Below the pieces are notes generated by a model, which made no database searches, had not been told where the DNA came from, and was given only the letters and a program-made list of their open reading frames with translations. Positions 1 to 8,329 of a stretch of 64,000 nucleotides of DNA are shown here, in pieces (position 1 is the first letter of the stretch; each line of letters starts with the position of its first letter). This DNA is from Paenibacillus sp. OV219 (GTDB lineage Bacteria; Bacillota; Bacilli; Paenibacillales; Paenibacillaceae). The translations under genes and the position numbers were made by a program. Location: positions 186,001 through 250,000 of the forward strand of contig NZ_FOCJ01000008.1 in assembly GCF_900110075.1 (NCBI RefSeq), given 5' to 3'.

Positions 1-1
1 G

Positions 2-142
2 AGAATGCTCGCAGGAGTAGAGCAGCACCGGCTGAACTCGGGCGAAGGTGAACTTGTGCATGATCGTTACTTGAGAATTAACAATACCGATCTGACGCCG
101 GAGGAAGTTGCGAATAGGATTAAGACGCATTTTGAATTGTGA
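2..142 (+). CDS. C-terminal end of a P-loop kinase-like protein (partial)
   Basis: The frame is open from the left edge to a TGA at 140-142 and encodes the last 46 residues of a protein that begins outside the window. The tail contains EQHRL, LVHDRYLRINNT and LTPEEVANRI, which resembles the C-terminal segment of AAA/shikimate-kinase-like small-molecule kinases, where a short lid region is followed by an asparagine-containing stretch and a final helix. No catalytic motif lies inside the window, so the family call is an inference from the tail alone. Confidence 0.55.
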   Translation, partial: RMLAGVEQHRLNSGEGELVHDRYLRINNTDLTPEEVANRIKTHFEL

Positions 143-280
143 GCATTTTCAAGGTGACAGAGGATTTCCAGTATCGGGTAGGGAAAGAAGAGATTAGCAG
201 GAGGCGCACTCAAGGTTGAGATTCCAACATTGGCGATCCGGACTTACCGGATTCGATTCGAATAGGAGGAGATACCCGCG

Positions 281-667
281 ATGGCAGAAAAGCTGAAAGC
301 CAGAATTGAAAACTCTCTTACGGTATTGCTAGTCTCGGATTTCGAGAAGTCGAAGAAATATTATGAAGAGGCGCTCGGCTGTGAAGTGAATGAGTTTTGG
401 GCAATTCGGGATAACTTCGGACTGGGCTTCAAGCTCATTCAGGCGCAAGACCCGGGCGACGTTCGGCCGAACAAAGGAACGTGGAATACCTACGCCTACG
501 TGCAAACGCATGAGGAATTGGATGCACTGTACGAGGAATTCAAATCGAGCGATGCGATTATCGTGTCAGAGCCGGTCGTAACTGAGCATGACTGGGGAGC
601 TTGGAAGGATTTTGCCGTGCAGGATTTGGATGGCTACGTGATCGGGTTCGGGTCGGGGAAGAAGTAA
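281..667 (+). CDS. VOC (glyoxalase/bleomycin-resistance) family protein
   Basis: A 128-residue protein with the single vicinal-oxygen-chelate fold typical of stand-alone VOC proteins. The N-terminal LTVLLVSDFEKSKKYYEEALG segment is the first beta-alpha unit and the C-terminal AVQDLDGYVIGFG is the classic last strand with the metal-ligand region (D-x-DGY). A GGAGGAG ribosome binding site at 266-272 precedes the ATG. The substrate cannot be told from sequence; members include glyoxalases, dioxygenases and drug-binding proteins. It appears monocistronic and is followed by its own terminator. Confidence 0.85.
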   Translation: MAEKLKARIENSLTVLLVSDFEKSKKYYEEALGCEVNEFWAIRDNFGLGFKLIQAQDPGDVRPNKGTWNTYAYVQTHEELDALYEEFKSSDAIIVSEPVVTEHDWGAWKDFAVQDLDGYVIGFGSGKK

Positions 668-675
668 GCGAACTT

Positions 676-705
676 GCAGTGACCATTGGTCGCTGCTTTT
701 TATTT
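676..705 (+). terminator. Rho-independent terminator after the VOC gene
   Basis: Nine-base arms GCAGTGACC (676-684) and GGTCGCTGC (688-696) pair around the loop ATT, with one G-T pair, and are followed directly by TTTTTATTT. Confidence 0.85.
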
Positions 706-960
706 GTAACGAATCACCGTATCGCTATTCGCCGCTTTCCCGGCTCCATGCAACCATTTTGCCGGTAATAACGTCTATACGATTCGTTAGAGTTTAAAAG
801 TGTGTGATTTCAGTCCAATAGCGATTGTGGAATTCGTTAGACGAAAGCGAGTCGGCGCGATGCTATCACCTATAATTTACCTCTAAACAAAGGAGCACGT
901 TTCTGCCAAGATAGTAATGAACTAGAATACAACAATCAGTAATAGAATAGAGGTTCCCTC
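706..960. other. Intergenic region without a recognisable gene
   Basis: About 255 bases between the VOC terminator and the next start. ATTCGTTAGA occurs twice (around 781 and 832), but no open frame with a ribosome site, RNA motif or convincing promoter was recognised apart from AT-rich sequence near the downstream gene. Confidence 0.4.
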
Positions 961-1497
961 TTGATTAACATTAACAACAAGGTACGAGCAGATAGAAGCA
1001 CCATCGATCAGTTTCAGAACCAAATCAGATTGAGGCTTCCCGCTGACTATATCGCGTTCTTGGAACAGTTTAATGGCGGGTATCCAGAGCCAAGTATATT
1101 CCATATGAAGATCTACCATCCACTGGACATGGAATCAACCATTATGAAGTCCTTCTTTGGTTTCGGCTTGGAGAATGGCGATGATCTTATGGAGAAATAC
1201 CGCTTCTATAAGAAGCTGTTGCCGGCAGACTCGATTCCCATCTGCAGCACAGAGGGCGGAAATATTGTTCTGATGTCGCTATCCATTGAGAATTATGGCG
1301 AGATTTATATTTGGGATCATGAACGTGCACATCGGCATCGGGCGGTGCTGCGTGATTTGCAATATATTACGGACTCATTTACTGATTTTCTAAAACGAAT
1401 TATGCCCTATGATCTTAGTGATGTCCCGACCAAAGGTTATGAAGTAGAATCGCTTTGGATACATCCTGATTTCTATAAGATTATGAATAATGATTAA
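961..1497 (+). CDS. SMI1/KNR4 (SUKH) family protein
   Basis: A 178-residue protein with the SMI1/KNR4 fold signature near its N-terminus: an amphipathic helix, then LRLPADYIAFLEQFNGGYPEPS (positions about 23-44), and further on a hydrophobic GFGLENGDD segment and a WDHE near residue 121. SUKH-family proteins are commonly immunity proteins of polymorphic toxin systems or protein-interaction modules. No toxin gene lies beside it here, so an immunity role is only a family-level possibility. The start is a TTG at 961 with a weak AGAGG upstream. Confidence 0.75.
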   Translation: MININNKVRADRSTIDQFQNQIRLRLPADYIAFLEQFNGGYPEPSIFHMKIYHPLDMESTIMKSFFGFGLENGDDLMEKYRFYKKLLPADSIPICSTEGGNIVLMSLSIENYGEIYIWDHERAHRHRAVLRDLQYITDSFTDFLKRIMPYDLSDVPTKGYEVESLWIHPDFYKIMNND

Positions 1498-1516
1498 GCT
1501 TGGGGCTGTTTGAACA

Positions 1517-2089
1517 ATGAAAAGATGGATCGTAGCAATCGGAATTCTAATTATCATCATTGGCGCTGGATGGATCACTTATGTGAAATACCCTCGCACA
1601 GTTGATGTGCAGCTATCGGGCGTAAAGTATCAGCTAGGTTCCGAAGGGGCTAAGTTTGGTACGGAGCCTACAGCAGTTGTCATTCAAGGTAAGCTGTATA
1701 CGAGCCTCAGAGGGGATCGGGTATTCAAAGGTACAATTGATATTGCCGGTGAGCAAATTCCGGTTCCTGCGGATCAGCGGAAGTTAGAGATTCATTTTGC
1801 CGACGACGGTTGGGGCTCAATGGCCTATCCTTATGTGATCTTGAATGGCCGGGGAGCAGCCGTAGACACCGAAATATATCAATCGCATCAACTATTTGCG
1901 AACGCGGACTTCAGTCAAGTGACGTTCCTGCTGTCAACCCCTGACAACTATTCGACAGGTGCAAAAGGGCATACAGTCTGGAGCGATGTGAATGGGATGA
2001 TGCTGTCGGCCCCAGCAAGTTCGCGTGAAGAGGCACTTGCTCTATCGAATATGCTGATGCGTGATTTTATTAAAAAGCCATTGCAATAG
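1517..2089 (+). CDS. Membrane-anchored protein of unknown function
   Basis: A 190-residue protein I do not recognise. Residues 1-23 form an uncleaved signal-anchor (MKRW followed by a long Ile-rich hydrophobic run ending GAGW), so the remaining beta-rich domain is probably outside the membrane. The body has many short alternating hydrophobic stretches, with GSMAYPYVILNGRG near the middle and a helical C-terminus. It starts 19 bases after the SMI1/KNR4 gene ends and may be co-transcribed with it. Confidence 0.6.
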   Translation: MKRWIVAIGILIIIIGAGWITYVKYPRTVDVQLSGVKYQLGSEGAKFGTEPTAVVIQGKLYTSLRGDRVFKGTIDIAGEQIPVPADQRKLEIHFADDGWGSMAYPYVILNGRGAAVDTEIYQSHQLFANADFSQVTFLLSTPDNYSTGAKGHTVWSDVNGMMLSAPASSREEALALSNMLMRDFIKKPLQ

Positions 2090-2213
2090 CCGTTTATTTG
2101 CTAATCTCCATCTATCCGTACCTCGGAAGGTGGAGCTTCTTTTTTAGGTGGGAAATGGGTTAAAATGGTTACAAAAGAACTGTCTATCAACTTTGACCAG
2201 AGGAGCGACCACC

Positions 2214-2726
2214 ATGCAAAAGGTATTCTTCATCTCCGACCATCATTTTGGACATAAGCCTATTATTGATTTCGAATCGAGGCCTTTCGCCGATGTCGAT
2301 GAGATGAACGAGCGGATGATTGAGTGCTGGAATACGGTCGTCGGCAAGCAGGATAAAGTGTTTCACTTAGGCGATTTCTCGTTTCTGAATCAAGAGAAGA
2401 CGAAGACGATCGTGTCACGGCTGAACGGCTACAAGGTCCTCATTCTCGGCAATCATGACAGGGGCCGTTCGCGGGCGTGGTGGCTGGAGGTTGGCTTCGA
2501 TGAGGTGAGCGAGCATCCGATCATCTACAAGGATTTCTTCTTCCTCTCGCATGAGCCGATGTACATGAACAAGCATATGCCGTACGTGAACGTGCATGGA
2601 CATATTCATTCGCAAAAATATGCAGGCAGCAACTACTTCAACGTCAGCGTAGAACACTGGGACTACACCCCGATTACGTTTGAGCAGATCCGCGATGCCG
2701 TTGTGCCGAGCGAAGAGGGCGAGTGA
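2214..2726 (+). CDS. Metallophosphoesterase (calcineurin-like)
   Basis: A 170-residue two-metal phosphoesterase with all motifs in order: SDHHFGH near residue 7, GDF near 54, GNHD near 79, a histidine in LSHEP near 112, and VHGHIH near 127. It is a compact single-domain member close to the YfcE/MJ0936-type or bacterial phage-like phosphoesterases; the substrate is not evident. The ATG at 2214 has AGAGGAG 8 bases upstream and places the first motif at the usual distance. An in-frame start 22 codons earlier has no such site. Confidence 0.85.
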   Translation: MQKVFFISDHHFGHKPIIDFESRPFADVDEMNERMIECWNTVVGKQDKVFHLGDFSFLNQEKTKTIVSRLNGYKVLILGNHDRGRSRAWWLEVGFDEVSEHPIIYKDFFFLSHEPMYMNKHMPYVNVHGHIHSQKYAGSNYFNVSVEHWDYTPITFEQIRDAVVPSEEGE

Positions 2727-2864
2727 CCTAATGCGAGGCGGCAGTAAATGTACAGGACAGCTTAGCCAAAATGCTTTATACTGCTGAGGAAGGTCAATCG
2801 CATATTTTGAATCGTTTGTGACCAAGCAGCCAGGTTTCAACCGATAAGTGGAGTTGTTTATATA

Positions 2865-4445
2865 GTGGGAACGCCTTATTCGGCGATATTAACGCTTATG
2901 GTGACAGCCGGCGTCATTAATGTCATCATGGGCATTTACGTGTTCTTTTACCGGGCCAAGCAGTCTATGTCCAAAACCTTCATCGCCTTCACGCTTCTAT
3001 CGGCGGTTTATGTATTTGGCTCTACGCTTGAGCTTTCATCGAGCACTCTTGTGGAGGTTAAGCTCTGGATTAAGGCGGAGTATTTCGGAATGCCTTTTCT
3101 GCCGCCGCTTAATTTGCTGCTCGTTATGTACTTCCTCGGCATGGACCGCTTACTAAAGCGTCCTGTCCGTATTGCAATGTTCATCCTTCCAGTAATTACG
3201 CTCGTGCTCGTGCTGACGAATGATGCACATGGGCTGTACTACCGCTCGATTGAGCTGAAGCAAGGGGCTTCTTTTCTAAAAGCGAACCTGAACGCCGGGC
3301 CGTGGTACATTATCGCAGGTGCTTATACGTTCGGCTGCATGATCGGCGGAGTTACGCTGCTGCTCATCTATTGGAATCGCATGAAGTCGTCGTATCGGCT
3401 TCAGCATATGACGATGCTTGCGGCGCTGCTGCTGCCGCTGGCAGGAGACTTCTTGTACCTGGGCAACCTGACGCCAGATGGCATTGACCCGATTCCAGCC
3501 ATTATGGCCGTCACGTCCGCACTTTATATGTGGGCGCTCGCTGGCAGAGGAATGTTGAACGTGGTGCCAATCGCCCGCGATAATCTGTTTGAGAGCATGA
3601 GCGACAGCGTTCTTGTGCTGGATCTGGAGAATCGGCTCGTCGATTATAATCCGGCAGCGGCGCTTGTTATGCCTGAGCTGTCCGCACAACATCTTGGCAT
3701 GCCTATTGAGGAGTTATGGCGGTACTATACCGATGAGCCGCTTGCGAATCTGGTGAATGGTGACCTCCAAGATGAGCGAGAAGTGATCTGGACGATCGGC
3801 GATCGGTCCTATCATTACAGCGTTCGGTCCTCGGTCGTCCGTAAGAGCGGGGGGCAGGTGGTCGGCAAGCTGCTCATTCTGATTGATATTTCGGAGCAGG
3901 TTGAGCTGCAGAAACAGCTGCATTCGCTTGCTTTCTACGATGGGCTGACGGGGATTTACAATCGCAATCACTTCCTGCACATGAGTGAACAGCTCATTGC
4001 GCAGTCGGTAGCAAGCGGTGGCAACTTCGCCGTTCTGCTGTTTGATATTGATTATTTTAAACGAATTAACGATACGTATGGCCATGATGTCGGCGACCAA
4101 GCGCTGCAGCATGTCGTCACCGTATGCCGCCGTATGCTTCGTGATGGAGATGTGTTCGCTAGATATGGCGGCGAGGAGTTCGTTGTCGCGCTGCCTGGCA
4201 TGACACTGGAAGAGGCGGGACAAGCTGCGGAGCGCATTCGCGCGGAGATTGCCGATCACCCGTTGGTGATGCCGGTGGAGTCGATCACGATTACAGCCAG
4301 CTTCGGCGTTGCTGCGGGAGATCGTCAAGCCGCTTATGAAGTGAAGCAGCTGCTCAAGCTTGCGGATCAAGCGCTGTATGATGCGAAGCGTGCAGGAAGA
4401 GATAGAGTATGTCTGGCTATGAGAGCACCGGCATATAGCATATGA
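2865..4445 (+). CDS. Diguanylate cyclase with 7TM sensor and PAS-like domain
   Basis: A 526-residue signalling protein. Residues 1-225 contain about seven hydrophobic segments of the histidine-kinase N-terminal 7TM type; about 235-345 form a PAS-like domain (SMSDSVLVLDLENRLVDYNPAA); about 355-520 form a GGDEF domain. The catalytic signature is GGEEF (residues 435-439), preceded by DIDYFKRINDTYGHDVGD. It should make cyclic di-GMP at the membrane in response to an unknown ligand. No EAL domain is present. The start is a GTG; a strong hairpin terminator follows. Confidence 0.9.
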   Translation: MGTPYSAILTLMVTAGVINVIMGIYVFFYRAKQSMSKTFIAFTLLSAVYVFGSTLELSSSTLVEVKLWIKAEYFGMPFLPPLNLLLVMYFLGMDRLLKRPVRIAMFILPVITLVLVLTNDAHGLYYRSIELKQGASFLKANLNAGPWYIIAGAYTFGCMIGGVTLLLIYWNRMKSSYRLQHMTMLAALLLPLAGDFLYLGNLTPDGIDPIPAIMAVTSALYMWALAGRGMLNVVPIARDNLFESMSDSVLVLDLENRLVDYNPAAALVMPELSAQHLGMPIEELWRYYTDEPLANLVNGDLQDEREVIWTIGDRSYHYSVRSSVVRKSGGQVVGKLLILIDISEQVELQKQLHSLAFYDGLTGIYNRNHFLHMSEQLIAQSVASGGNFAVLLFDIDYFKRINDTYGHDVGDQALQHVVTVCRRMLRDGDVFARYGGEEFVVALPGMTLEEAGQAAERIRAEIADHPLVMPVESITITASFGVAAGDRQAAYEVKQLLKLADQALYDAKRAGRDRVCLAMRAPAYSI

Positions 4446-4450
4446 GAACA

Positions 4451-4525
4451 TGAATGCTCCTTTTACGGGCAGCAGGCTTTGAAGCCTGGCTGCTGCGATA
4501 CGGGGAGCATTTTTGCTACTGTGCG
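4451..4525 (+). terminator. Terminator after the diguanylate cyclase gene
   Basis: A long hairpin: outer arms AATGCTCC and GGGGAGCATT close around an inner GCAGCAGGC/GCCTGGCTGCTGC stem and are followed by TTTTTG. Confidence 0.75.
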
Positions 4526-4554
4526 CGATTTGTGGGTATCCGAGCAATCCGTTA

Positions 4555-4583
4555 TTGTCTTGAGTAAAATACTCCCATACAAT
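4555..4583 (+). promoter_or_regulatory. Probable sigma-A promoter of the phosphotransferase gene
   Basis: TTGTCT (4555-4560) and TACAAT (4578-4583) are separated by 17 bases. The next gene starts about 105 bases downstream. Confidence 0.6.
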
Positions 4584-4687
4584 GGGCATATATCCAGACG
4601 GAGAGCGAGTGATTGTCATGAAAACAACTGCGGAGTTTGGCTGGCTTAAAGCGATGAACAATACAAGCAGGAGGTTTGGCTCAGACT

Positions 4688-5734
4688 ATGGATCAAATCA
4701 AGAAAACTAGCGATTCAGATAGATTAGAAGTGGTTGCGGAAGCAGAGGCAGAAGCAGGAGCAGGCGCAGAGGCAGGAGCAGATGCAGAAGCAGGAGCAGG
4801 AGCAGGGGCAGGAGCAGGATCAGAAGCAGAAGCAGGAAGCTTGCATGCTGGTGAGGTGAGAGTGGATGCCGCGTTAGTGAAGCGCCTGTTGGCAGGGCAA
4901 TTCCCGCAATGGGTGGAGCTTCCGCTTGTGCGGGTAAAGTCTACCGGCACGGACAACGCCATCTATCGGCTTGGCGATGAACTGTCGGTGCGGCTTCCGC
5001 GAATTGAATCGGCGACCGGACAAGCAGAGAAGGAGCTGCATTGGCTACCGAAGTTGGCTCCGTATTTGCCTTTGGCGATTCCAACACCGATAGCGATTGG
5101 TGAGCCTGCCGAAGGGTATCCTTGGCAGTGGGCAGTGTATCGGTGGTTCAGCGGTGTGGATGCAATCGTCGGACGTATTGACAATTTGGCTGAAGCGGCG
5201 AAGGCGATGGCGCAGTTCGTCGCGGCTTTGCATCGAATCGATCCGACTGGCGGGCCGCTTCCAGCAGGCTCGCGGAGGGATAAGCTCGCCATGCGGGATG
5301 AGCTCGTCCTCAAGATTATTGCGGATATGCACGGCGAGATTGATCATGAAGCGGCGGCTGACGCATGGTCTGCGGCGATGAAGCTGCCGGAGTGGCAAGG
5401 GGAGCCGGTATGGATTCACGGTGACCTTCATGCGGGTAATCTGCTGATTGATGAGGGACGGCTAACGGCGGTGATTGATTTTGGCTGCATAGGCGTAGGC
5501 GATCCGGCGTACGACATGCTGTTCGCATGGAGCATACTCGATGCGCAGACGCGGGAGATCTTCCGGGCGGAGCTGCAGCCGGATGAGCAGACCTGGGTGC
5601 GAGGCAAAGGCTTCGCGCTATCGATGGGGCTGATCGCGTATCCTTATTACAAGGAAAGCAATCCCTTGTTTGCAGGCGTGGCGAAGCGAATTATTGATGA
5701 GGTGCTCGCGGATTACCGGAGCAGCTTGGGATAG
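4688..5734 (+). CDS. Aminoglycoside phosphotransferase (APH) family protein with Ala/Gly/Glu-rich N-terminal tract
   Basis: A protein of about 348 residues with the APH kinase fold: a nucleotide-binding lobe beginning at VDAALVKRLLAGQFPQW, the Brenner motif HGDLHAGN near residue 244, and the metal-binding IDFG about 20 residues later. Such proteins phosphorylate small molecules and are not necessarily resistance enzymes. An unusual low-complexity stretch of alternating Ala, Glu and Gly (about residues 17-51) precedes the domain and is encoded by a GCAGGA/GCAGAA repeat. AGGAGG ends at 4674; a TTG at 4676 is too close to it and ATG 4688 is slightly far, so the start is uncertain. Confidence 0.8.
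   Translation: MDQIKKTSDSDRLEVVAEAEAEAGAGAEAGADAEAGAGAGAGAGSEAEAGSLHAGEVRVDAALVKRLLAGQFPQWVELPLVRVKSTGTDNAIYRLGDELSVRLPRIESATGQAEKELHWLPKLAPYLPLAIPTPIAIGEPAEGYPWQWAVYRWFSGVDAIVGRIDNLAEAAKAMAQFVAALHRIDPTGGPLPAGSRRDKLAMRDELVLKIIADMHGEIDHEAAADAWSAAMKLPEWQGEPVWIHGDLHAGNLLIDEGRLTAVIDFGCIGVGDPAYDMLFAWSILDAQTREIFRAELQPDEQTWVRGKGFALSMGLIAYPYYKESNPLFAGVAKRIIDEVLADYRSSLG
4736..4840 (+). repeat. In-frame GCAGGA-type simple repeat
   Basis: About 105 bases made of imperfect 6-base units (GCAGGA, GCAGAA, GCAGAG) inside the APH-like gene. It keeps the reading frame and encodes alternating Ala with Glu or Gly. Confidence 0.9.
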
Positions 5735-5760
5735 CGAAGTGGCGGTGCGGAGGCGTAGAA

Positions 5761-5786
5761 AAAGCGGGCCTTTGCCCGCTTTTTTT
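5761..5786 (+). terminator. Terminator after the APH-like gene
   Basis: Perfect arms AAAGCGGGC (5761-5769) and GCCCGCTTT (5774-5782) around CTTT, running into a T tract. Confidence 0.9.
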
Positions 5787-5997
5787 TATTGCTAGACGAG
5801 ATAAGCCCAGGAGCGAGCTGCCCCTCGATAAAGAAAAGGATGATATGCTTTTTCATATTTCAGTATCAGCAAACTACAGTTTTCTATAAACAATCAGGCC
5901 AAACAAGGCAAAGATTTAGAAGAAGCAGTGTACTGGCTTTTAGGAATAATAAAATAAAATTCCAAAAATAAACACTGATAGCGCATACAAAAAGCTG
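5787..5997. other. Intergenic region, nothing recognised
   Basis: Roughly 210 AT-rich bases between the terminator and the next promoter. A 60-codon open frame starts at 5789, but its start lies just after the terminator T tract, its codon use is unlike coding neighbours and it has no ribosome site, so it is not called. Confidence 0.4.
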
Positions 5998-6045
5998 TTG
6001 AGAACAACCGCTATTATCTGTACAATGAGATTAAGCGCTTAATCT
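5998..6045 (+). promoter_or_regulatory. Promoter with an 18-bp palindromic operator at +1
   Basis: TTGAGA (5998-6003) and TACAAT (6021-6026) are 17 bases apart. Two bases after the -10 box lies a perfect 18-bp palindrome, half-site AGATTAAGC followed by its complement (6028-6045). This is a LacI-type operator geometry with a central CG and would block transcription start. It drives the reductase/isomerase pair. Confidence 0.75.
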
Positions 6046-6104
6046 ACTATTGAAGTATGTGGAAGGGGCTATTATTTTAGGCATCTCTTAATCACATAAT
6101 ACAA

Positions 6105-6124
6105 TTCTGGTATCGGTACCAGAA
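6105..6124. promoter_or_regulatory. LacI-type operator, copy 1
   Basis: TTCTGGTATC followed by GGTACCAGAA: a 20-bp palindrome with one mismatched pair. The same sequence recurs at 8330-8349 and 15254-15275, pointing to one regulator, probably the LacI protein encoded at 12282. It lies 31 bases before the reductase start. Confidence 0.75.
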
Positions 6125-6155
6125 AAATGCTAGTCATACAGGGAGGCAATATATA

Positions 6156-7085
6156 ATGGAATTCTTGACGATTAATGGCGTTTCGCTGTCTCGGCTTATG
6201 ATGGGGACAGGCGATATTAGTAAGATGGACGGAATGGAAATGCTCGATATCTTTGTTGCAGCTGGCGGAACGACTATCGATACAGCGCATCAATACCGAA
6301 GAGCAGAAGTGACGATCGGCGAGTGGATGGCAGCTAGAGGAAACCGCAGTCAGATGGTCATTATGACTAAAGGCGCTCATCATGACGATGGGAGCCCGGG
6401 ACCTCGGGTGAATGCGGAAGCGATTCGTAAAGATTTGTATGAAAGTCTTGAACGATTGCAAACCGACTATATTGATTTGTATGCCCTTCACCGCGATGAG
6501 CCAGGAACGCCAGTTGGTCCGGTTATGGATGAGTTGAATCTCCACTTGGCTGCAGGCCGAGTACGTGCGATCGGCGCGTCCAACTGGTCGTATCAGCGCA
6601 TTCAAGAAGCGAATGATTATGCAAAGGCTAACGGTTTGCAAGGCTTTATGTTCAGCAGTACGAACCTCGCACTCGCGACGGCGAACGAGCCGAGATGGGC
6701 CGGCTGCGTGTCAGCGGATAAGCAGACATGCCAGTGGCATGAACAGTACCAGATTCCACTGCTTTCTTGGTCGTCGCAGGCTGGAGGATTCTTCACAGGT
6801 CTGTTCTCGCCTGAGGATCGCTCGAACGAGGAGATGGTGCGCGTTTATTACAACGGTGACAACTGGCGTCGTTATGAGCGTGCGAAGGAACTGGCAGAAC
6901 GTAAAGGCGTCACCGCGCTGCAAATCGCTCTATCCTTCGTGCTTAACCGTCCATTCCCGACAGGTGCTATTATCGGGCCCCGAAATGAAGCGGAGCTGAT
7001 GGATTCTGTGAAAGCGATGGAGATTGAATTAACGGCACAAGAGCTTGAATGGTTGGATCTAAAATGTGAGGAGCTGGCAGGATGA
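6156..7085 (+). CDS. Aldo/keto reductase
   Basis: A 309-residue TIM-barrel NAD(P)H oxidoreductase. The catalytic tetrad region is visible as DTAHQYRRAE near residue 44-53, MTKGAHH near 71 with the lysine, and ALHRDEP near 109 with the histidine; the cofactor-binding GASNWS lies near 135 and IIGPRNEAEL near the C-terminus. GGAGG 12 bases upstream supports the ATG. The stop overlaps the start of the next gene (ATGA), so both are translationally coupled. Operators upstream place it in the sugar regulon; the natural substrate is probably a sugar or sugar-derived aldehyde (inference). Confidence 0.88.
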   Translation: MEFLTINGVSLSRLMMGTGDISKMDGMEMLDIFVAAGGTTIDTAHQYRRAEVTIGEWMAARGNRSQMVIMTKGAHHDDGSPGPRVNAEAIRKDLYESLERLQTDYIDLYALHRDEPGTPVGPVMDELNLHLAAGRVRAIGASNWSYQRIQEANDYAKANGLQGFMFSSTNLALATANEPRWAGCVSADKQTCQWHEQYQIPLLSWSSQAGGFFTGLFSPEDRSNEEMVRVYYNGDNWRRYERAKELAERKGVTALQIALSFVLNRPFPTGAIIGPRNEAELMDSVKAMEIELTAQELEWLDLKCEELAG

Positions 7086-7861
7086 GACAAAAATTTGCGG
7101 CACAGCTGTATACGCTGAGAAACGAGTTGAAGAAGGATTTTCCTGGCACTCTTAAAGAATTGAAGAAGATGGGCTGGAGCGCTGTTCAGATCGACGGCTT
7201 GCACGGCAATGATCCGCGAGAAATCGCAGCGGTAATGGATGAGCTTGGCCTTCATACGGCAGGTATGCATGTCGGCCTTGAGCGGATGAAGTATGATTTG
7301 CCGGCTGTACTGCAGGAGGCGAGCTTGTTCAAGACGAAGGATTTCATCTGTCACTCGCTGCCGGATGAACTGATGAACCCTGAAGGATACCGGAGCGTTC
7401 GTAACGATTTGCGCCAAGTCGCAAGCCAAGTAACTGATTTGGGATTGCGGGCAGGATACCATAACCATGACTTCGAGTTTCATACATCACTTGATGGACA
7501 ATATGCGTTGGATTATGTGCTTGAGCTGGACCCCGTTAATCCTGTCTATCCGGAAATTGATACTTACTGGGTGAAGAAGGCGGGGCTGGACCCGCTTAGC
7601 TATATCCGGCAGTATGCTGGACGTATGCCTATTCTGCATCTGAAAGATATGACTTCGGACGGACGCGAATACTTTGCGGAAATTGGGACTGGAGTGATCG
7701 ATTTTGTTCCGATTATTGCGTGGGGTGAGCAAAGCGGTGTGGAATGGTATTGCGTGGAGCAGGATTATTGCCCGGGTAATCCGCTTGATAGCATAGCGCT
7801 TAGCTTTGACAATTTGCAGAAGATGGAACTGGCCGTTAAGCGGTTATTGCAGCAAGTTTAA
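7082..7861 (+). CDS. Sugar phosphate isomerase/epimerase (xylose-isomerase-like barrel)
   Basis: A 259-residue protein of the AP-endonuclease-2/xylose-isomerase-like barrel family. It begins AAQLYTLRNELKKDFPGTLKELKKMGW, and shows metal-site features in sequence: GMHVGL, YHNHDFEF near residue 126-133 (His/Asp/Glu), EIDTYWV near 159 with the metal Asp, HLKDM near 183 and an acidic residue in VEQDY near 222. Substrate unknown; inosose- or hexulose-type compounds are common in the family. It overlaps the reductase by 4 bases. Confidence 0.85.
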   Translation: MRQKFAAQLYTLRNELKKDFPGTLKELKKMGWSAVQIDGLHGNDPREIAAVMDELGLHTAGMHVGLERMKYDLPAVLQEASLFKTKDFICHSLPDELMNPEGYRSVRNDLRQVASQVTDLGLRAGYHNHDFEFHTSLDGQYALDYVLELDPVNPVYPEIDTYWVKKAGLDPLSYIRQYAGRMPILHLKDMTSDGREYFAEIGTGVIDFVPIIAWGEQSGVEWYCVEQDYCPGNPLDSIALSFDNLQKMELAVKRLLQQV

Positions 7862-8265
7862 TTAAATATGTCATGAATATGAATAGTCTAGCTAACTTTG
7901 CACCTACTCGGTGGACCCATGGATTTGGGAACGTAGATATGAGATCGATTCGTTATGATATCCTGTCCAGCTGTGCCATCTATACTGGAAAGCGATAGGC
8001 TATTCTTGATATGAGCAGAACAGACCGCGGCCCACACAGGCTGCGGTATACACCCAGATAATATGCGTGAGCTTAGCTACGAGCAGCTGAACGCGCAGAA
8101 GCGGGTCTTTATAACAGGTAACCTAGACGACGGTCAAAGAAGATATTCAGATGAAGTCGTTTGTGGAAATGAGCTTAGATCCCATTACGACATCCGGAAG
8201 CCGAAACATCTATTAAAACTTTGTAAAAATGAAATTATGTTATAGATTTATTTTGGAAGAGTTGC
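7862..8265. other. Intergenic region with one hairpin, no gene
   Basis: About 400 bases without a supported gene. ACCGCGGCC (8024-8032) and GGCTGCGGT (8039-8047) form a stable stem around CACACA, but there is no T tract after it, so it may only mark the 3' end of the preceding transcript. A 60-codon frame at 8063 has no ribosome site and no recognised similarity. Confidence 0.45.
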
Positions 8266-8292
8266 TATAATCACATTATGATAACGTTTTCA
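8266..8292 (+). promoter_or_regulatory. -10 box with CcpA-type cre site
   Basis: TATAAT (8266-8271) has a poor -35. Just downstream, TGATAACGTTTTCA (8279-8292) fits the catabolite-responsive consensus TGWNANCGNTNWCA at every defined position. Lying at about the transcription start, it should give carbon catabolite repression of the importer operon. Confidence 0.75.
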
Positions 8293-8329
8293 TTTCCAGC
8301 ACATTAGGAAATGAATTTTTTCAAACACA

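Noticed and set aside
3714-4661. Long minus-strand open frame opposite the diguanylate cyclase gene
   Set aside because: It is a shadow of a GC-rich, conserved coding region; it has no ribosome site and its translation shows no domain.
4618-4713. Small upstream frame (start MKTTAEFGWLK) overlapping the APH-like start
   Set aside because: It has a weak GGAGAG site and could be a coupled leader frame, but nothing supports expression beyond its presence.
5789-5971. 60-codon frame after the APH-like terminator
   Set aside because: No ribosome site, AT-rich composition, no similarity recognised; it begins at the T tract.
6028-6045. CcpA cre site
   Set aside because: The palindrome lacks the TG and CA ends of the cre consensus, so it was kept as a LacI-type site instead.
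8063-8245. 60-codon frame upstream of the importer operon
   Set aside because: No ribosome site and no sign of conserved structure; it ends in the promoter region.
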